Assembly: GCA_903918195.1 (NCBI GenBank)
Contig: CAIXDS010000189.1
Coordinates: forward strand, 24,391 to 88,390
Reading direction: 5' to 3'
Source of the DNA: an uncultured Acetobacteraceae bacterium
GTDB lineage: Bacteria > Pseudomonadota > Alphaproteobacteria > Acetobacterales > Acetobacteraceae
DNA length: 64,000 bases
Positions 50,518-59,366 of this stretch are shown piece by piece (positions within the stretch are counted from its first letter, which is position 1; each line of letters starts with the position of its first letter). Made by a program: the position numbers and the translations under genes. Below the pieces are notes generated by a model. The model saw nothing but the letters and a program-made list of their open reading frames with translations. It did not search any database and was not told the origin of the DNA.

Positions 50518-51279
50518 CTACAGGAGCCGGTCTGGCTCGGGGCAGGCGTTGCTACCAGTATTGGCGGAAACGTCATCGTCCGGAAACCGGACTGCCACAT
50601 CTCCCTGCAGTCCCGCCACCACGGCCTGGGCGAGTGCCCGGGTGACCGGCCCGCCCCCCGCCAGGGCGGCGCGGTCCAGCCGGGCCACTGCCTCGCGGAT
50701 CGCTCCCTGCGACCGCGGCAGGCGCAGCCTCAGCCAGTCCTGCAGCGGCTCGGCCACCGCCAGTTGCCGCTCCGCCAGCAGCCGCGCCAGCAGGCCGCGC
50801 AGCAGCCCGTCCTCGGCCGGGCCGATCCGCACCGCGGTGGTGGCGCGCAGCCGGCTGGCCAAGTCGGGCAGCACCGCGTTCCAGCGCGCCGGCGCCGCCC
50901 GCCCGGCCAGCAGAACCGGTAGCCCGGCCTCGCCGGCGGCGTTCAGCAGGTGCAGCAGCGGGCGCTCCGGGGCGGCGTCGGCATCGTCCACCGCCACCGG
51001 ACCTTCGGGCGGGCGCCCCGGCAGCAGCGGGCCGGCCAGCCGCTCCGCCTGGTGGCGCTCCGCCCAGAGATGCAGCAGATGGGTTTTGCCGCATCCCTCC
51101 GGCCCCCACAGTGCCAGCCGTCCGCCCGGCCAGGATGCGGTATGGCGCAGCCACTCCAGCGCCTCGGCGTTCGAGTCGGCCGCCAGGAACTCGAACGCCC
51201 GGTAATGCGGCGCGTGCGGAAACGGCAGCGCCAGCTGGCGCGGCAGCAGGACAGGGTCAACCGCCGCGGTGTCGCTCAG
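50518..51279 (-). CDS. hdaA: DnaA-related regulatory protein HdaA, with CTG start
   Basis: HdaA resembles the AAA+ part of DnaA and helps switch off DnaA-ATP after initiation. The full frame gives 253 aa: LPRQLALPFPHAPHYRAFEF near the N terminus, the Walker A segment LWGPEGCGKTHLLHLWAER (~residues 54-72), a Walker B-like VAVDDAD, and the C-terminal DnaA-like lid (AVRFPDDD tail). No ATG, GTG or TTG occurs in frame before residue ~94, and an in-frame stop lies 15 bases upstream of the CTG at 51279-51277. GAGGAG sits 8 bases before this CTG, which overlaps the upstream stop as CTGA. A truncated GTG start at 50997 would lose the Walker A motif. Confidence 0.8.
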   Translation of the reverse strand: MSDTAAVDPVLLPRQLALPFPHAPHYRAFEFLAADSNAEALEWLRHTASWPGGRLALWGPEGCGKTHLLHLWAERHQAERLAGPLLPGRPPEGPVAVDDADAAPERPLLHLLNAAGEAGLPVLLAGRAAPARWNAVLPDLASRLRATTAVRIGPAEDGLLRGLLARLLAERQLAVAEPLQDWLRLRLPRSQGAIREAVARLDRAALAGGGPVTRALAQAVVAGLQGDVAVRFPDDDVSANTGSNACPEPDRLL

Positions 51280-52424
51280 GGCGCGCTCTCCTCACGTGGC
51301 GGTGGTTCAAGGTACAACTGGCTGTGCAGGTAGCGCTGCAGCCAGAACCGGCACAGCACGCCGATCACCGCCGCCGCCGGCACCGCCAGCAGCACGCCGA
51401 GAAAACCGAACGCCGCCCCGCCGGCGAACAGGGCGAAGATCACCCACACCGCGTGCAGTTCCACCCGGTCGCCCAGAAAGCGTGGATAGATGACGTAGGC
51501 CTCCAGGGTCTGCCCGGCGATGAACACGCCCACCACGATCAACACCTCCGTCCAGGAGGAAAACTGCACCAGTGCCAGCCCGATCGAGGTCACCGCCCCG
51601 GTGATGGTGCCGACATAGGGGATGAACGAGAGCGCCCCCGCCGACAACCCGACGATCAAGCCGAGATCGAGCCCCGCCAGCGACAACCCGGTGGCATAGA
51701 ACAGCGCCAGCACGATGCAGCACAGCGCCTGCCCGCGCAGCCAGGCGGACAGGATGCGGTCCACCTCGCGCGCCTGCGCCCGCAGCACCGAAACATACCG
51801 CCGCGGCAGCCAGCCGTCGATGCGCGCGACCAGGGCGGGCCAGTCGCGCAGCAGATAGAACGCCACCACCGGCGTCACCAGCAGCAGCGTCAGCACGTTG
51901 AACAGCGCGAAGCCGCTGCCGATCACCCGGCTGATCGCCGTCGCCAGCACCGACAGCATCGTCCCGGCCTGCCCGGCTATCAGGTCGCGCAGATTCTCAT
52001 CCACAAATTTCGGTCCCAGCCGCTGCTGCAGATGGGTGATGACCTGGGTGGCGAGGCTGCGGATCGCCTCGACATAGTCGGGCAGGCGGCTGATCAGGAT
52101 GCCGATCTGCGCCAGGATCAGCGGATACAGCAGCAGCGCCACCAGCAGCCCGACCGCCATCAGGGCGACGATCAGCAGCAGCGCCGCCGCGCTGCGCGGC
52201 ATGCCGGCGCGGGTCAGCCGGCTGGCCGGCGGGTCGAGAAAATAGGCCGTGCCGGCCGCCGCCACGAAGGGCAGCAGCACGGCGGCGAACAGTTGCAGCG
52301 ATACCCAGGCGCCGGCCAGCAGAGCCGCCAGAATGGCCAGCCGCTGCATGCGGGTGGTGCCGGGCCGCGGCCCGGCCGGCGCCGGCTCGGGCAGACGCGG
52401 GGGAACGACGACCGGTGCGTTCAC
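51276..52424 (-). CDS. AI-2E family transporter (PerM-like)
   Basis: The 382-aa membrane protein has about eight helices and the family features FVAAAGTAYFLDPPASRLTRAGMPRSAAALLLI, PVVAFYLLRDWPALVARIDGWLPRR and GLSAGALSFIPYVGTITGAV near the C terminus. These proteins are poorly understood exporters; in this alphaproteobacterial cluster the gene regularly precedes hdaA. The start is GTG 52424, overlapping the pgsA-like stop (GTGA). The longer upstream frame covers the neighbouring gene and is not real. Confidence 0.88.
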   Translation of the reverse strand: MNAPVVVPPRLPEPAPAGPRPGTTRMQRLAILAALLAGAWVSLQLFAAVLLPFVAAAGTAYFLDPPASRLTRAGMPRSAAALLLIVALMAVGLLVALLLYPLILAQIGILISRLPDYVEAIRSLATQVITHLQQRLGPKFVDENLRDLIAGQAGTMLSVLATAISRVIGSGFALFNVLTLLLVTPVVAFYLLRDWPALVARIDGWLPRRYVSVLRAQAREVDRILSAWLRGQALCCIVLALFYATGLSLAGLDLGLIVGLSAGALSFIPYVGTITGAVTSIGLALVQFSSWTEVLIVVGVFIAGQTLEAYVIYPRFLGDRVELHAVWVIFALFAGGAAFGFLGVLLAVPAAAVIGVLCRFWLQRYLHSQLYLEPPPREESAP

Positions 52425-53026
52425 CGCACCCGCGCCCCCGTCCACACATAGGCCGCCCCCGAAGCCAGCGTGCTCGCCGCCACCGCCCAGGTCAGCCCCA
52501 GCGTCACCAGCGGCCAGAGCCACCCGGTGGCCAGCATCGCCAGCGTCAGCCCCACCAGCAGCAGTTGCAGCAGGGTGTTCAGCTTGGACACTTTCAGCGG
52601 CCGGATCACCACCTTCTGGCCGGTCACCGACAGCAGCATCACGCCGCCGACGATCACCATGTCGCGGAACACCACCAATATCGCCAGCCAATCCGGCAAT
52701 TGGTGCACCGCCGCCAGGGTGACGTACATCGACACCAGCAGCAGCTTGTCCGCCACCGGGTCGAGCATGGTGCCGACCGTGGTCGGTCCGCGCCGGCGCG
52801 CCAGCCAGCCATCCACCCCATCCGATACGCCCGCCGCCACGAACAGCCAGAACGCCGCCGGGAACTGCTCGCGCAGCACCAGCCACACCGCCGCGGGCAC
52901 GGCACAGAGCCGGGCAAACGTGATGATGTTGGGCAGGTTGACCACCGCGTTTCCGCCCGGACGCGGCAACGGCGCCCCCTCAGGCATCGCGGCCCCCCGC
53001 ACAGGTTGCGCCCCGGCGGTCGCCAT
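52421..53026 (-). CDS. CDP-alcohol phosphatidyltransferase (PgsA-like)
   Basis: The 201-aa membrane enzyme carries the complete CDP-alcohol motif D-G-x2-A-R-x8-G-x3-D-x3-D (residues ~70-93, ...[10 protein letters not shown]...[10 protein letters not shown]). It begins with [22 protein letters not shown], as in phosphatidylglycerophosphate synthases, and further helices follow. It probably makes phosphatidylglycerophosphate or a related phospholipid head group. It may be a second PgsA-type enzyme, as found in this gene cluster in relatives. The start at 53026 has AAGGA 4 bases upstream. Confidence 0.88.
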   Translation of the reverse strand: MATAGAQPVRGAAMPEGAPLPRPGGNAVVNLPNIITFARLCAVPAAVWLVLREQFPAAFWLFVAAGVSDGVDGWLARRRGPTTVGTMLDPVADKLLLVSMYVTLAAVHQLPDWLAILVVFRDMVIVGGVMLLSVTGQKVVIRPLKVSKLNTLLQLLLVGLTLAMLATGWLWPLVTLGLTWAVAASTLASGAAYVWTGARVR

Positions 53027-53093
53027 GGTTCCTTGCGCCCCCCTTTTCTGTCATGGTCCGAACCGTCATGGACGCATCATATCGAGGTCCCGC

Positions 53094-54149
53094 ATGGCAA
53101 GCATGACCTATCGTGCGGCCGGTGTGGACATCGACGCCGGCGACGCCCTGGTCGAGCGCATCAAGCCGCTCGCCCGCGCCACCGCCCGCCCCGGCGTGCT
53201 CGGCGGCATCGGCGGCTTCGGCGCGCTGTTCGACCTGAAGGCGGCCGGCTTCCGCGACCCCGTTCTGGTGTCCTCCACCGACGGGGTCGGCACCAAGCTG
53301 CGCCTCGCCATCGACACCGGCCAGCATGACACCGTCGGCATCGACCTGGTCGCCATGTGCGTCAACGACCTGGTCGTGCAGGGGGCCGAACCGCTGTTCT
53401 TCCTCGACTATTTTGCCACCGGCCGGCTGGCGGTCGCGCAGGCCGCGCGGGTCATCGCCGGCATCGCCGAGGGCTGCCGCCTGGCCGGCTGCGCGCTGGC
53501 CGGCGGCGAGACCGCCGAGATGCCCGGCATGTATTCCGCCGGCGACTATGACCTGGCCGGCTTCGCGGTGGGTGCTGCCGAGCGCGACTCGCTGCTGCCG
53601 AAGGACGTGGCGGCCGGCGATACGGTGCTCGGGCTGGCCAGCAGCGGCGTGCATTCCAACGGTTTCTCCCTGGTGCGCCGCATCGTAGAGGGCGCCGGTG
53701 CCGGCTGGACCGCCGCCGCCCCGTTCACCGTGGGCGCGACGCTGGGCGAGGCGCTGCTCGCGCCCACCCGCATCTATGTGCGCTCGCTGCTGGCGCTGCA
53801 CCGGGCCGGGCTGATGAAGGCCGCCGCCCACATCACCGGCGGCGGCCTGCCCGGCAACCTGCCGCGGGTGCTGCCTGCCGGCACCAGCGCGGTGCTGGAC
53901 GGCGGCACGTGGAAGCTGCCGCCGGTGTTCGGCTGGCTCGCCCGCAGCGGCGGCGTGCTGCCGCACGAGATGCTGCGCGTGTTCAACTGCGGCATCGGCA
54001 TGGCGGTGGTCACCGCCGACCCCGCCGCCGCCCGCGCCGTGCTGGAGGCGGCGGGCGAAACCGTGTTCACCATCGGCCGCATCGAGGCCGCCGACCCGGC
54101 CGCCGCGCCGGAAACCCGCATCGCCCTGCCGGCGGACTGGCTGGCGTGA
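53094..54149 (+). CDS. purM: Phosphoribosylformylglycinamidine cyclo-ligase
   Basis: The 351-aa enzyme (AIR synthetase) catalyses the fifth step of purine synthesis: FGAM + ATP to AIR. It shows [20 protein letters not shown] at the N terminus, [66 protein letters not shown] and NCGIGMAVV. The start at 53094 gives [10 protein letters not shown]. It is coupled to purN by a GTGA overlap. Confidence 0.97.
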   Translation: MASMTYRAAGVDIDAGDALVERIKPLARATARPGVLGGIGGFGALFDLKAAGFRDPVLVSSTDGVGTKLRLAIDTGQHDTVGIDLVAMCVNDLVVQGAEPLFFLDYFATGRLAVAQAARVIAGIAEGCRLAGCALAGGETAEMPGMYSAGDYDLAGFAVGAAERDSLLPKDVAAGDTVLGLASSGVHSNGFSLVRRIVEGAGAGWTAAAPFTVGATLGEALLAPTRIYVRSLLALHRAGLMKAAAHITGGGLPGNLPRVLPAGTSAVLDGGTWKLPPVFGWLARSGGVLPHEMLRVFNCGIGMAVVTADPAAARAVLEAAGETVFTIGRIEAADPAAAPETRIALPADWLA

Positions 54150-55252
54150 AACGCCGCATCGGTATTCTGATTTCCGGCCGCGGCTCCAACATGGAGGTGC
54201 TGCTGCACGCCGCCGCCGATCCGGCCTACCCGGCCGACATCGTGCTGGTGCTGTCCAACAATCCCGACGCCCCCGGCCTTGACATCGCCCGCGCGGCCGG
54301 CATCGCCGCCGCCGCCATCGACCACCGCCCGTACCGCCGCGACCGCGCCGGCCATGAGGCCGCCCTGGCCGAGGCGCTGGAGGCGGCCGGCGTGGAGATT
54401 GTCTGCCTCGCCGGCTACATGCGGCTGCTGACGCCGTTTCTGGTCGCCCGCTACGGCGGCCGGATGCTGAACATCCACCCCAGCCTGCTGCCGGCATTTC
54501 CCGGCCTGGACACGCATGCCCGCGCGCTTGCCGCCGGGGCGAAGCTGCACGGCTGCACCGTGCACTTGGTCACCGAGACAATGGATGACGGCCCCATCCT
54601 CGCCCAGGCCGCGGTGCCGGTGCTGCCGGGCGACGATGAAACCACGCTGGCCGCCCGCGTGCTGGCGCAGGAACACGTGCTGTACCCGCTCGCGCTGCGC
54701 GCCTTCATCGACGGCCCTGCCGCGCTGCCGTCGCCCGCGGCGGCGCTGGTCAACCCCTTGCCGGCGCCTTGTGGCGGCACCGAAATCAGCGGCAACGGTG
54801 ACACCCGGAGCACGCGAGAAGGGGCAGCGATGAGCGACCTGTATGACCGCGACTTTTACGCCTGGGCCAACGAGCAGGGCGAATTGCTCCGCGCCGGCAA
54901 ACTGTCGGCCGCCGACATCGAGCACATCGCCGAGGAAATCGAGAGCATGGGCCGCAGCGAAAGGCGCGCGCTGATCAACAGCCTGGCCGTGCTGCTGGCT
55001 CACTTGCTGACCTGGGAGCACCAGCCTGAGCGGCGCGACCGAGGCTTGCTGCTGACAATCCGCGAGCAACGCCGTCAGGTGGCCGACGTGATGGCTGACA
55101 GCCCAAGCCTGCGCGCCCGTCTCGCGGACATCCTCGCCGACGCCTATGGCGGCGCCCTGCTGGCCGCGCAGCGTCAGACCGGCCTGTCGGAGGACACCTT
55201 CCCCGCCGTATGCCCGTGGACATACGACGAGGCGATGCGCGACGAGGTTTGA
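54146..55252 (+). CDS. purN: PurN fused in frame to a DUF29 domain
   Basis: The N-terminal ~205 residues are a standard GAR transformylase: [30 protein letters not shown], the catalytic NIHPSLLP (Asn109, His111) and [12 protein letters not shown] (Asp147/148). It uses 10-formyl-THF in purine synthesis. No stop codon follows; a 25-residue linker ([20 protein letters not shown]) leads into a 140-aa DUF29 domain ([16 protein letters not shown]...). The start is GTG 54146, overlapping purM. An internal ATG at 54830 has AAGGGG upstream, so the DUF29 part could also be made separately. I am not sure whether the fused form is made or whether purN has lost its stop. Confidence 0.85.
   Translation: MKRRIGILISGRGSNMEVLLHAAADPAYPADIVLVLSNNPDAPGLDIARAAGIAAAAIDHRPYRRDRAGHEAALAEALEAAGVEIVCLAGYMRLLTPFLVARYGGRMLNIHPSLLPAFPGLDTHARALAAGAKLHGCTVHLVTETMDDGPILAQAAVPVLPGDDETTLAARVLAQEHVLYPLALRAFIDGPAALPSPAAALVNPLPAPCGGTEISGNGDTRSTREGAAMSDLYDRDFYAWANEQGELLRAGKLSAADIEHIAEEIESMGRSERRALINSLAVLLAHLLTWEHQPERRDRGLLLTIREQRRQVADVMADSPSLRARLADILADAYGGALLAAQRQTGLSEDTFPAVCPWTYDEAMRDEV
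54830..55252 (+). CDS. DUF29 family protein (possible separate start inside the purN frame)
   Basis: Read from the internal ATG, this is a complete 140-aa DUF29 protein: [20 protein letters not shown], then [43 protein letters not shown] and the end [16 protein letters not shown]29 proteins are small helical proteins, often associated with mobile or variable regions, and of unknown role. GAAGGGGC lies 5-10 bases before the ATG, so independent translation is plausible. The frame is shared with purN. Confidence 0.6.
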   Translation: MSDLYDRDFYAWANEQGELLRAGKLSAADIEHIAEEIESMGRSERRALINSLAVLLAHLLTWEHQPERRDRGLLLTIREQRRQVADVMADSPSLRARLADILADAYGGALLAAQRQTGLSEDTFPAVCPWTYDEAMRDEV

Positions 55253-55264
55253 GGCGGCCCGGCC

Positions 55265-55687
55265 TCAGCCGACGATCTCAATTCCCGAAAAGAAGAACGC
55301 GATCTCGGTCGCGGCGTTCTCGGCGCTGTCCGAGCCGTGCACCGAATTGGCCTCGATGCTCTCGGCGAATTCCTGCCGGATGGTGCCCGGCGCCGCATTG
55401 GCCGGGTTGGTGGCGCCCATGATCTCACGATTGCGCGCGACCGCCCCCTCGCCTTCCAGCACCTGCGCCACCACCGGACCCGACACCATAAAGGTGACGA
55501 GGTCACGGAAAAAGCCGCGCTCACGGTGCACGCCATAGAACGCCTCGGCCTGCGCCACCGACAATTGCAGCCGCTTCTGCGCGATGATGCGCAGGCCGGC
55601 TTCCTCGAACTTCGCGTTGATCTTCCCGGTCAGGTTGCGCCGCGTGGCGTCCGGCTTGAGGATGGAAAGCGTGCGCTCGGTCGCCAT
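55265..55687 (-). CDS. ndk: Nucleoside diphosphate kinase
   Basis: The 140-aa enzyme balances nucleoside triphosphate pools. It shows [20 protein letters not shown] at the N terminus, [24 protein letters not shown] and the active-site [14 protein letters not shown], with the catalytic histidine at residue 117. The length is exactly that of the family. It converges with the purN-DUF29 gene. Confidence 0.97.
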   Translation of the reverse strand: MATERTLSILKPDATRRNLTGKINAKFEEAGLRIIAQKRLQLSVAQAEAFYGVHRERGFFRDLVTFMVSGPVVAQVLEGEGAVARNREIMGATNPANAAPGTIRQEFAESIEANSVHGSDSAENAATEIAFFFSGIEIVG

Positions 55688-56040
55688 GGAAGGCTCCTTT
55701 GGGTTGGTCGGGTGCGTGGCGCGGCGCTTTAGAGCACGGGCCGGCTGGCTGCAACCCTGGGGGGCCAGGGCCAATCGAATGAAGGCGAATGATCAAAAAC
55801 CAGTGGCAAGGATCATGCTCGACCGGTCAGGCGACCGCTGATCATGTCGTGACGAAGGCAATACCCATTGGTTAGAAACGTTGCTCCGAACATGCTGCAC
55901 CTGCGCGCCGCCATTTTTTGAGCAGCTTCGACCAATCACCGGCCCAACATGCAGCGCTGCCACAAGCTCCTTCCGGCTCAGCCATGGTACCGTCTACGCG
56001 TAGCAGGCCGATTCGTTGATGGATGGTAATCCGACAATGT
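55688..56040. other. Non-coding gap before the AT-rich acyltransferase
   Basis: No gene is seen in these 353 bases. GC falls along the stretch from the ndk side towards the acyltransferase gene, which suggests that the foreign segment begins here. No tRNA or clear direct repeat marks the border. Confidence 0.45.
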
Positions 56041-57114
56041 TCAAGAGCCGTGACCACCCACCCGAATGGGGATGAACAGCATTCGGTGCATGCCGGCGAG
56101 TCTCCGACTTTGTTCAACATTCCGGTAACTTACCATTGAAGCCAGCCACACCACAATCGAAATGCCGGCAAGAATCGCCAATTGCCCGGTGCGACTGAGA
56201 TCATTTCCTGTAAAATGCAGGAATATTCCGATTACTATAATGTGCACAAGATACGTCGAAAAAGATTCATCGCCGAGGCGCACCAGATTTCTCACAATAG
56301 CGAAGCTGGTGTTGACATATGGTTCGCTCAAAACTGCCAACAAAACAATCCAACCCGCGAGAGGCTCCTTAACGAAAGGATAATGTTTGTGCAGCATGAA
56401 TACAAACACAGCAACGATGACAGCAGTCAACGCGACAGCGAGCGCCCGATATCTCGAGAGAAATCTCGTCGTATGTTCGTTGGTAGCTAAGAATGCAATC
56501 AAAAAACCCTGGATAAATTCAAATAGAAGTGGATTTGAGGCGACGCTCGAATATGCCACATTTTTTGGATAGACCAAAGGTAAAATAAGTATAACAACAA
56601 AACACAACGGAATGGCAAATCGTTTGTTTATAAGCAAGCAGATCGCCAATGTAGCATAAAAAAACATCTCGAAGTTCAGCGTCCATCCCACGGTAAGCAA
56701 AGGAATGATACCGATACCGGACGGATTTTCAGTCGGAACAAAGAATAATGAGCACGCCAGAGATTCAAAATTGTATGTTGAAAATGCAAATGTCGTTGGA
56801 AAAAAGAAAAGAAAAACCGGTATAGTCAAGGTGTACAGCCAGTATGCCGGAACGATGCGGAATATCCTGCCAATCATGAAAGACCTGGCAGTCTGCTTCC
56901 TTCCCGTTGCGATGATGTACATCACGAAGCCACTGATCACAAAAAACACGTCAACGCCGAAGGAGCCATATATACCGAAAAATTTTCCAATAATATTATC
57001 GGTTTTCCATGAGAAATACATCGCTATGAAGTGATGATATACAACCATCCACGCCGCAAATGCGCGTAGAATCTGTATAGAATTGAACTTCTGTGTTGCT
57101 GGATGGCGTATCAT
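56041..57114 (-). CDS. Acyltransferase 3 family protein, AT-rich, probably acquired
   Basis: The 357-aa membrane protein belongs to the OafA/OatA acyltransferase family: FNSIQILRAFAAWMVVYHHF at the N terminus (R-x10-H motif), GSFGVDVFFVISGFVMYII, and VGWTLNFEMFFYA in the middle, with about ten helices. These enzymes O-acetylate polysaccharides or peptidoglycan at the inner membrane. The DNA is strikingly AT-rich (runs such as AAAATAAGTATAACAACAAAACA), unlike the ~70% GC surroundings. This points to recent transfer. It has no polysaccharide genes nearby. Confidence 0.88.
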   Translation of the reverse strand: MIRHPATQKFNSIQILRAFAAWMVVYHHFIAMYFSWKTDNIIGKFFGIYGSFGVDVFFVISGFVMYIIATGRKQTARSFMIGRIFRIVPAYWLYTLTIPVFLFFFPTTFAFSTYNFESLACSLFFVPTENPSGIGIIPLLTVGWTLNFEMFFYATLAICLLINKRFAIPLCFVVILILPLVYPKNVAYSSVASNPLLFEFIQGFLIAFLATNEHTTRFLSRYRALAVALTAVIVAVFVFMLHKHYPFVKEPLAGWIVLLAVLSEPYVNTSFAIVRNLVRLGDESFSTYLVHIIVIGIFLHFTGNDLSRTGQLAILAGISIVVWLASMVSYRNVEQSRRLAGMHRMLFIPIRVGGHGS

Positions 57115-57584
57115 GGCGCCTCAAACGTCCTCAAACGTATTGTTGTTGGAGCATATAAGCGTATTTGTCAGCCACCGAAACGAAATCCCGAAACCATGCG
57201 AGATCGAATCGAACGCCGAATGCGCCTTCCTTGATCCGTCCTGGGCCGGGTTATGTCTATCCCGCCCGAACATTTTCTCACATGCATTGTGAAGATGCAC
57301 ACGATTTTTTGAACGCAATCCAACCACTCCGCCCACTACCGACGGCGGACGGATGGGTAAGCCAAGCGCCACCCACCACCGCAAGCCTCTGTTTGCACAG
57401 GCATTTCCGGCTCACGCACTCCGCCGCTTTCTACCACTTCTCGCCATCGCCGAGGAAAGCGCCAGTTGCGATGGCGGATGGCGCTTCGCTTATCCGCCCA
57501 ACAATCGTCGGCTCTCGGTATACATCCGCTCGCCACCCAAAACAGCCCTTCAACCCGCCACCGAATCACACCCGCCACCCCCCC
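57115..57584. other. Non-coding gap on the foreign patch
   Basis: I see no supported gene here. Base composition changes from AT-rich (near 57115) to GC-rich (near 57500). It holds the GGCGGAT hairpin repeat copy at 57473-57498. Short open frames in it have no Shine-Dalgarno. Confidence 0.45.
57473..57498. repeat. GGCGGAT-type hairpin repeat, copy 2
   Basis: GGCGGAT-GGCGCTTCGCTT-ATCCGCC forms a perfect 7-bp stem. It differs at one position from the copy at 13663, and the following bases CC are also shared. Confidence 0.65.
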
Positions 57585-58100
57585 TCACCCAAACGGATCA
57601 AACCCAACCCCCGGCGGGTCCAGCCGGAGCGGCCCCGGCGGCAGAATGCGTGTCACGATCTCGCCGTCCTCGGCGCGGCGATGATGCACCAGCACAAGGC
57701 GGTCCGCATCGACCAGCAAATAATGGTGCAGCGACGGAATACGGAAATAGCCGATCAGTTTTCGCGTCGCGTCCACGCCGCTTGTGGAAGGCGAAAGAAC
57801 TTCCACCACCAGCAGCGGATCAAGTCCCTTGATGGTATCGCCGGGCAATGCGTCGCCGCAGCGAAGCAGCGGGCTCGAACACCGTCCCGGCATCCACCGC
57901 GACTTCCATGCCGTCCGGAACGACCGTGCAGGGAAGGGCCGCCGCCTCGACCCCTCGACGAGGCGGCGATACACCGTGCCCTTGGCGAGCGCGTGCGACA
58001 GGCGTTCGGGGGCCATGGCGATGACCTCGCCGCCGTACAGCTCATGGCGTTGCCCGTTCGGCTACGCCATCGCCCAGGCAATGAACGCGTCCGCCGTCAT
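57585..58100 (-). pseudogene. Uma2-family gene remnant with several frameshifts
   Basis: Compared with the intact neighbour, three frames are needed to follow the protein. MTADAFIAWAMA ends in a stop. In a second frame comes RHELYGGEVIAMAPERLSHA, then KGTVYRRLVE. In a third frame comes EAAALPCTVVPDGMEVAVDA, then GTVFEP. The second frame then resumes with LDPLLVVEVLSPSTSGVDAT and RKLIGYFRIPSLHHYLLVDA. One shift lies at a GTCGAGG-GGTCGAGG near-duplication (around 57957). The gene is clearly inactive. It is a diverged tandem copy of the gene at 58121. Confidence 0.8.
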
Positions 58101-58120
58101 CGGGCCGCCTGCCGCCTCGC

Positions 58121-58669
58121 TCAAGCGAACAGACCCTCCAGCACGATCCCCGGCGGGTCCAGCCGCAGCGGTGCGTCGCCCAGGATGCGCGTCATGATCG
58201 CGCCGGCCTCGTCACGGCGATGGTGGACCACCACCCGCTTGTCGGCGCGGACGATCAGGTAGTGCCGCAAGGACGGGATGCGGAAATAGTCGGACAGCTT
58301 CAGCCCGACATCCACCCCGCGGGTCGATGGCGACAGCACCTCCACCAGAATAAGCGGGTCGGTCATGAACACCGTTCCGGGCGGCAGGGCCGGACCGCAG
58401 CGGACGGTGACGTCGGGCTGGTAGACCGTATGCTCGTCTACCCGCACCGTCACGCCATCGGTATAGGCCCGGCACGGCAGGCCGGCCGCCTCGATGGCAC
58501 GGAACAGCCGCAGGAAGACCAGCCCCTTGGCCTCGGTGTGCTCGATCCGCTCCGGCGCCATGGCGATCACGGCACCGTCGGCCAGCTCGTAGCGCTCCCC
58601 CTCCGGGCGCTCCATCGCCCAGGCGATGAACGCCTCCGCCGCCATCCGTCCCGGCGCTGCCTCGCTCAT
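58121..58669 (-). CDS. Uma2 family (DUF820) putative endonuclease
   Basis: The 182-aa protein shows MAAEAFIAWAMERPEGERYELADGAVIAMAPE at the N terminus, then VYQPDVTVRCG, DPLILVEVLSPSTRGVDVGLKLSDYFRIPSLRHYLIV and VVHHRRDE. This is the PD-(D/E)XK-like DUF820/Uma2 family: D in QPDV, and E-V-x-S-P-S-T with the following K. It is a predicted nuclease of unknown role, very common in cyanobacteria and variable in proteobacteria. It sits in tandem with the broken copy. Confidence 0.85.
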   Translation of the reverse strand: MSEAAPGRMAAEAFIAWAMERPEGERYELADGAVIAMAPERIEHTEAKGLVFLRLFRAIEAAGLPCRAYTDGVTVRVDEHTVYQPDVTVRCGPALPPGTVFMTDPLILVEVLSPSTRGVDVGLKLSDYFRIPSLRHYLIVRADKRVVVHHRRDEAGAIMTRILGDAPLRLDPPGIVLEGLFA

Positions 58670-58775
58670 CGGACACCTCCGCCCCTACCCTAGCACATCC
58701 CCGCCCGGCTTGCCCCCGCCCCCGCCGCGGGCTAGAAGCCGCCGCTCCCCGTTAGTCCCCGAGAGACCCCGCCCC

Positions 58776-59342
58776 ATGAAGCAGCAGGCGAACCTGATCC
58801 GCGCCGGCCAGGTGATTGAGCACGAAGGCCGCCGCTGGACCGTGCTCAAGCAGCAGATCATTACCCCCGGCAAGGGCGGCGCGTTCATCCAGGTGGAAAT
58901 GCGCGACCTCAAATCGGGCAGCAAGACCAACGAGCGCTGGCGCACCGCCGACACCGTCGAGCGGCTGCTGACCGACAACAAGGAGTTCACCTACTCCTAC
59001 ACCGACGGCACCAACATCGTGCTGATGGACCCCGAAACCTTCGAGTCCACCCACGTGCCCACCGAACTGCTCGGCGACGCCGCCCCCTTCCTGCAGGACA
59101 ACATGACCATCACCGTCGACCTGGTCGAAGGTGAGCCGGTCGCCCTGCACCTGCCGCAGACCGCGGTGCTGGAAGTGGTCGAGGCCGACCCGGTGGTGAA
59201 GGGCCAGACCGCCTCCTCCTCCTACAAGCCGGCCAAGCTCTCCAACGGCGTCAAAACGATGGTGCCGCCCTTCGTCGAGGCCGGCGAGAAGATCGTCGTG
59301 CGGATCGAGGATGCCAGCTACATGGAGCGGTTCAAGGGCTGA
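58776..59342 (+). CDS. efp: Elongation factor P
   Basis: The 188-aa factor helps ribosomes form peptide bonds at polyproline stretches. It begins MKQQANLIRAGQVIEHEGRR and carries the conserved loop QQIITPGKGGAF with Lys33, the residue modified in many bacteria. KOW, OB and C-terminal domains are of normal length, ending KIVVRIEDASYMERFKG. The start at 58776 fits the family. It lies 24 bases upstream of the suhB-type gene. It is worth noting alongside the UGG-anticodon tRNA, as both concern proline codons, but the two are far apart. Confidence 0.97.
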   Translation: MKQQANLIRAGQVIEHEGRRWTVLKQQIITPGKGGAFIQVEMRDLKSGSKTNERWRTADTVERLLTDNKEFTYSYTDGTNIVLMDPETFESTHVPTELLGDAAPFLQDNMTITVDLVEGEPVALHLPQTAVLEVVEADPVVKGQTASSSYKPAKLSNGVKTMVPPFVEAGEKIVVRIEDASYMERFKG

Positions 59343-59366
59343 TCCGGCCCGCGGGACCCCCAAGCC

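Noticed and set aside
51276..52886. A 536-aa version of the AI-2E transporter
   Set aside because: The first 154 codons overlap the phosphatidyltransferase gene in another frame; GTG 52424 gives a normal length and GTGA coupling.
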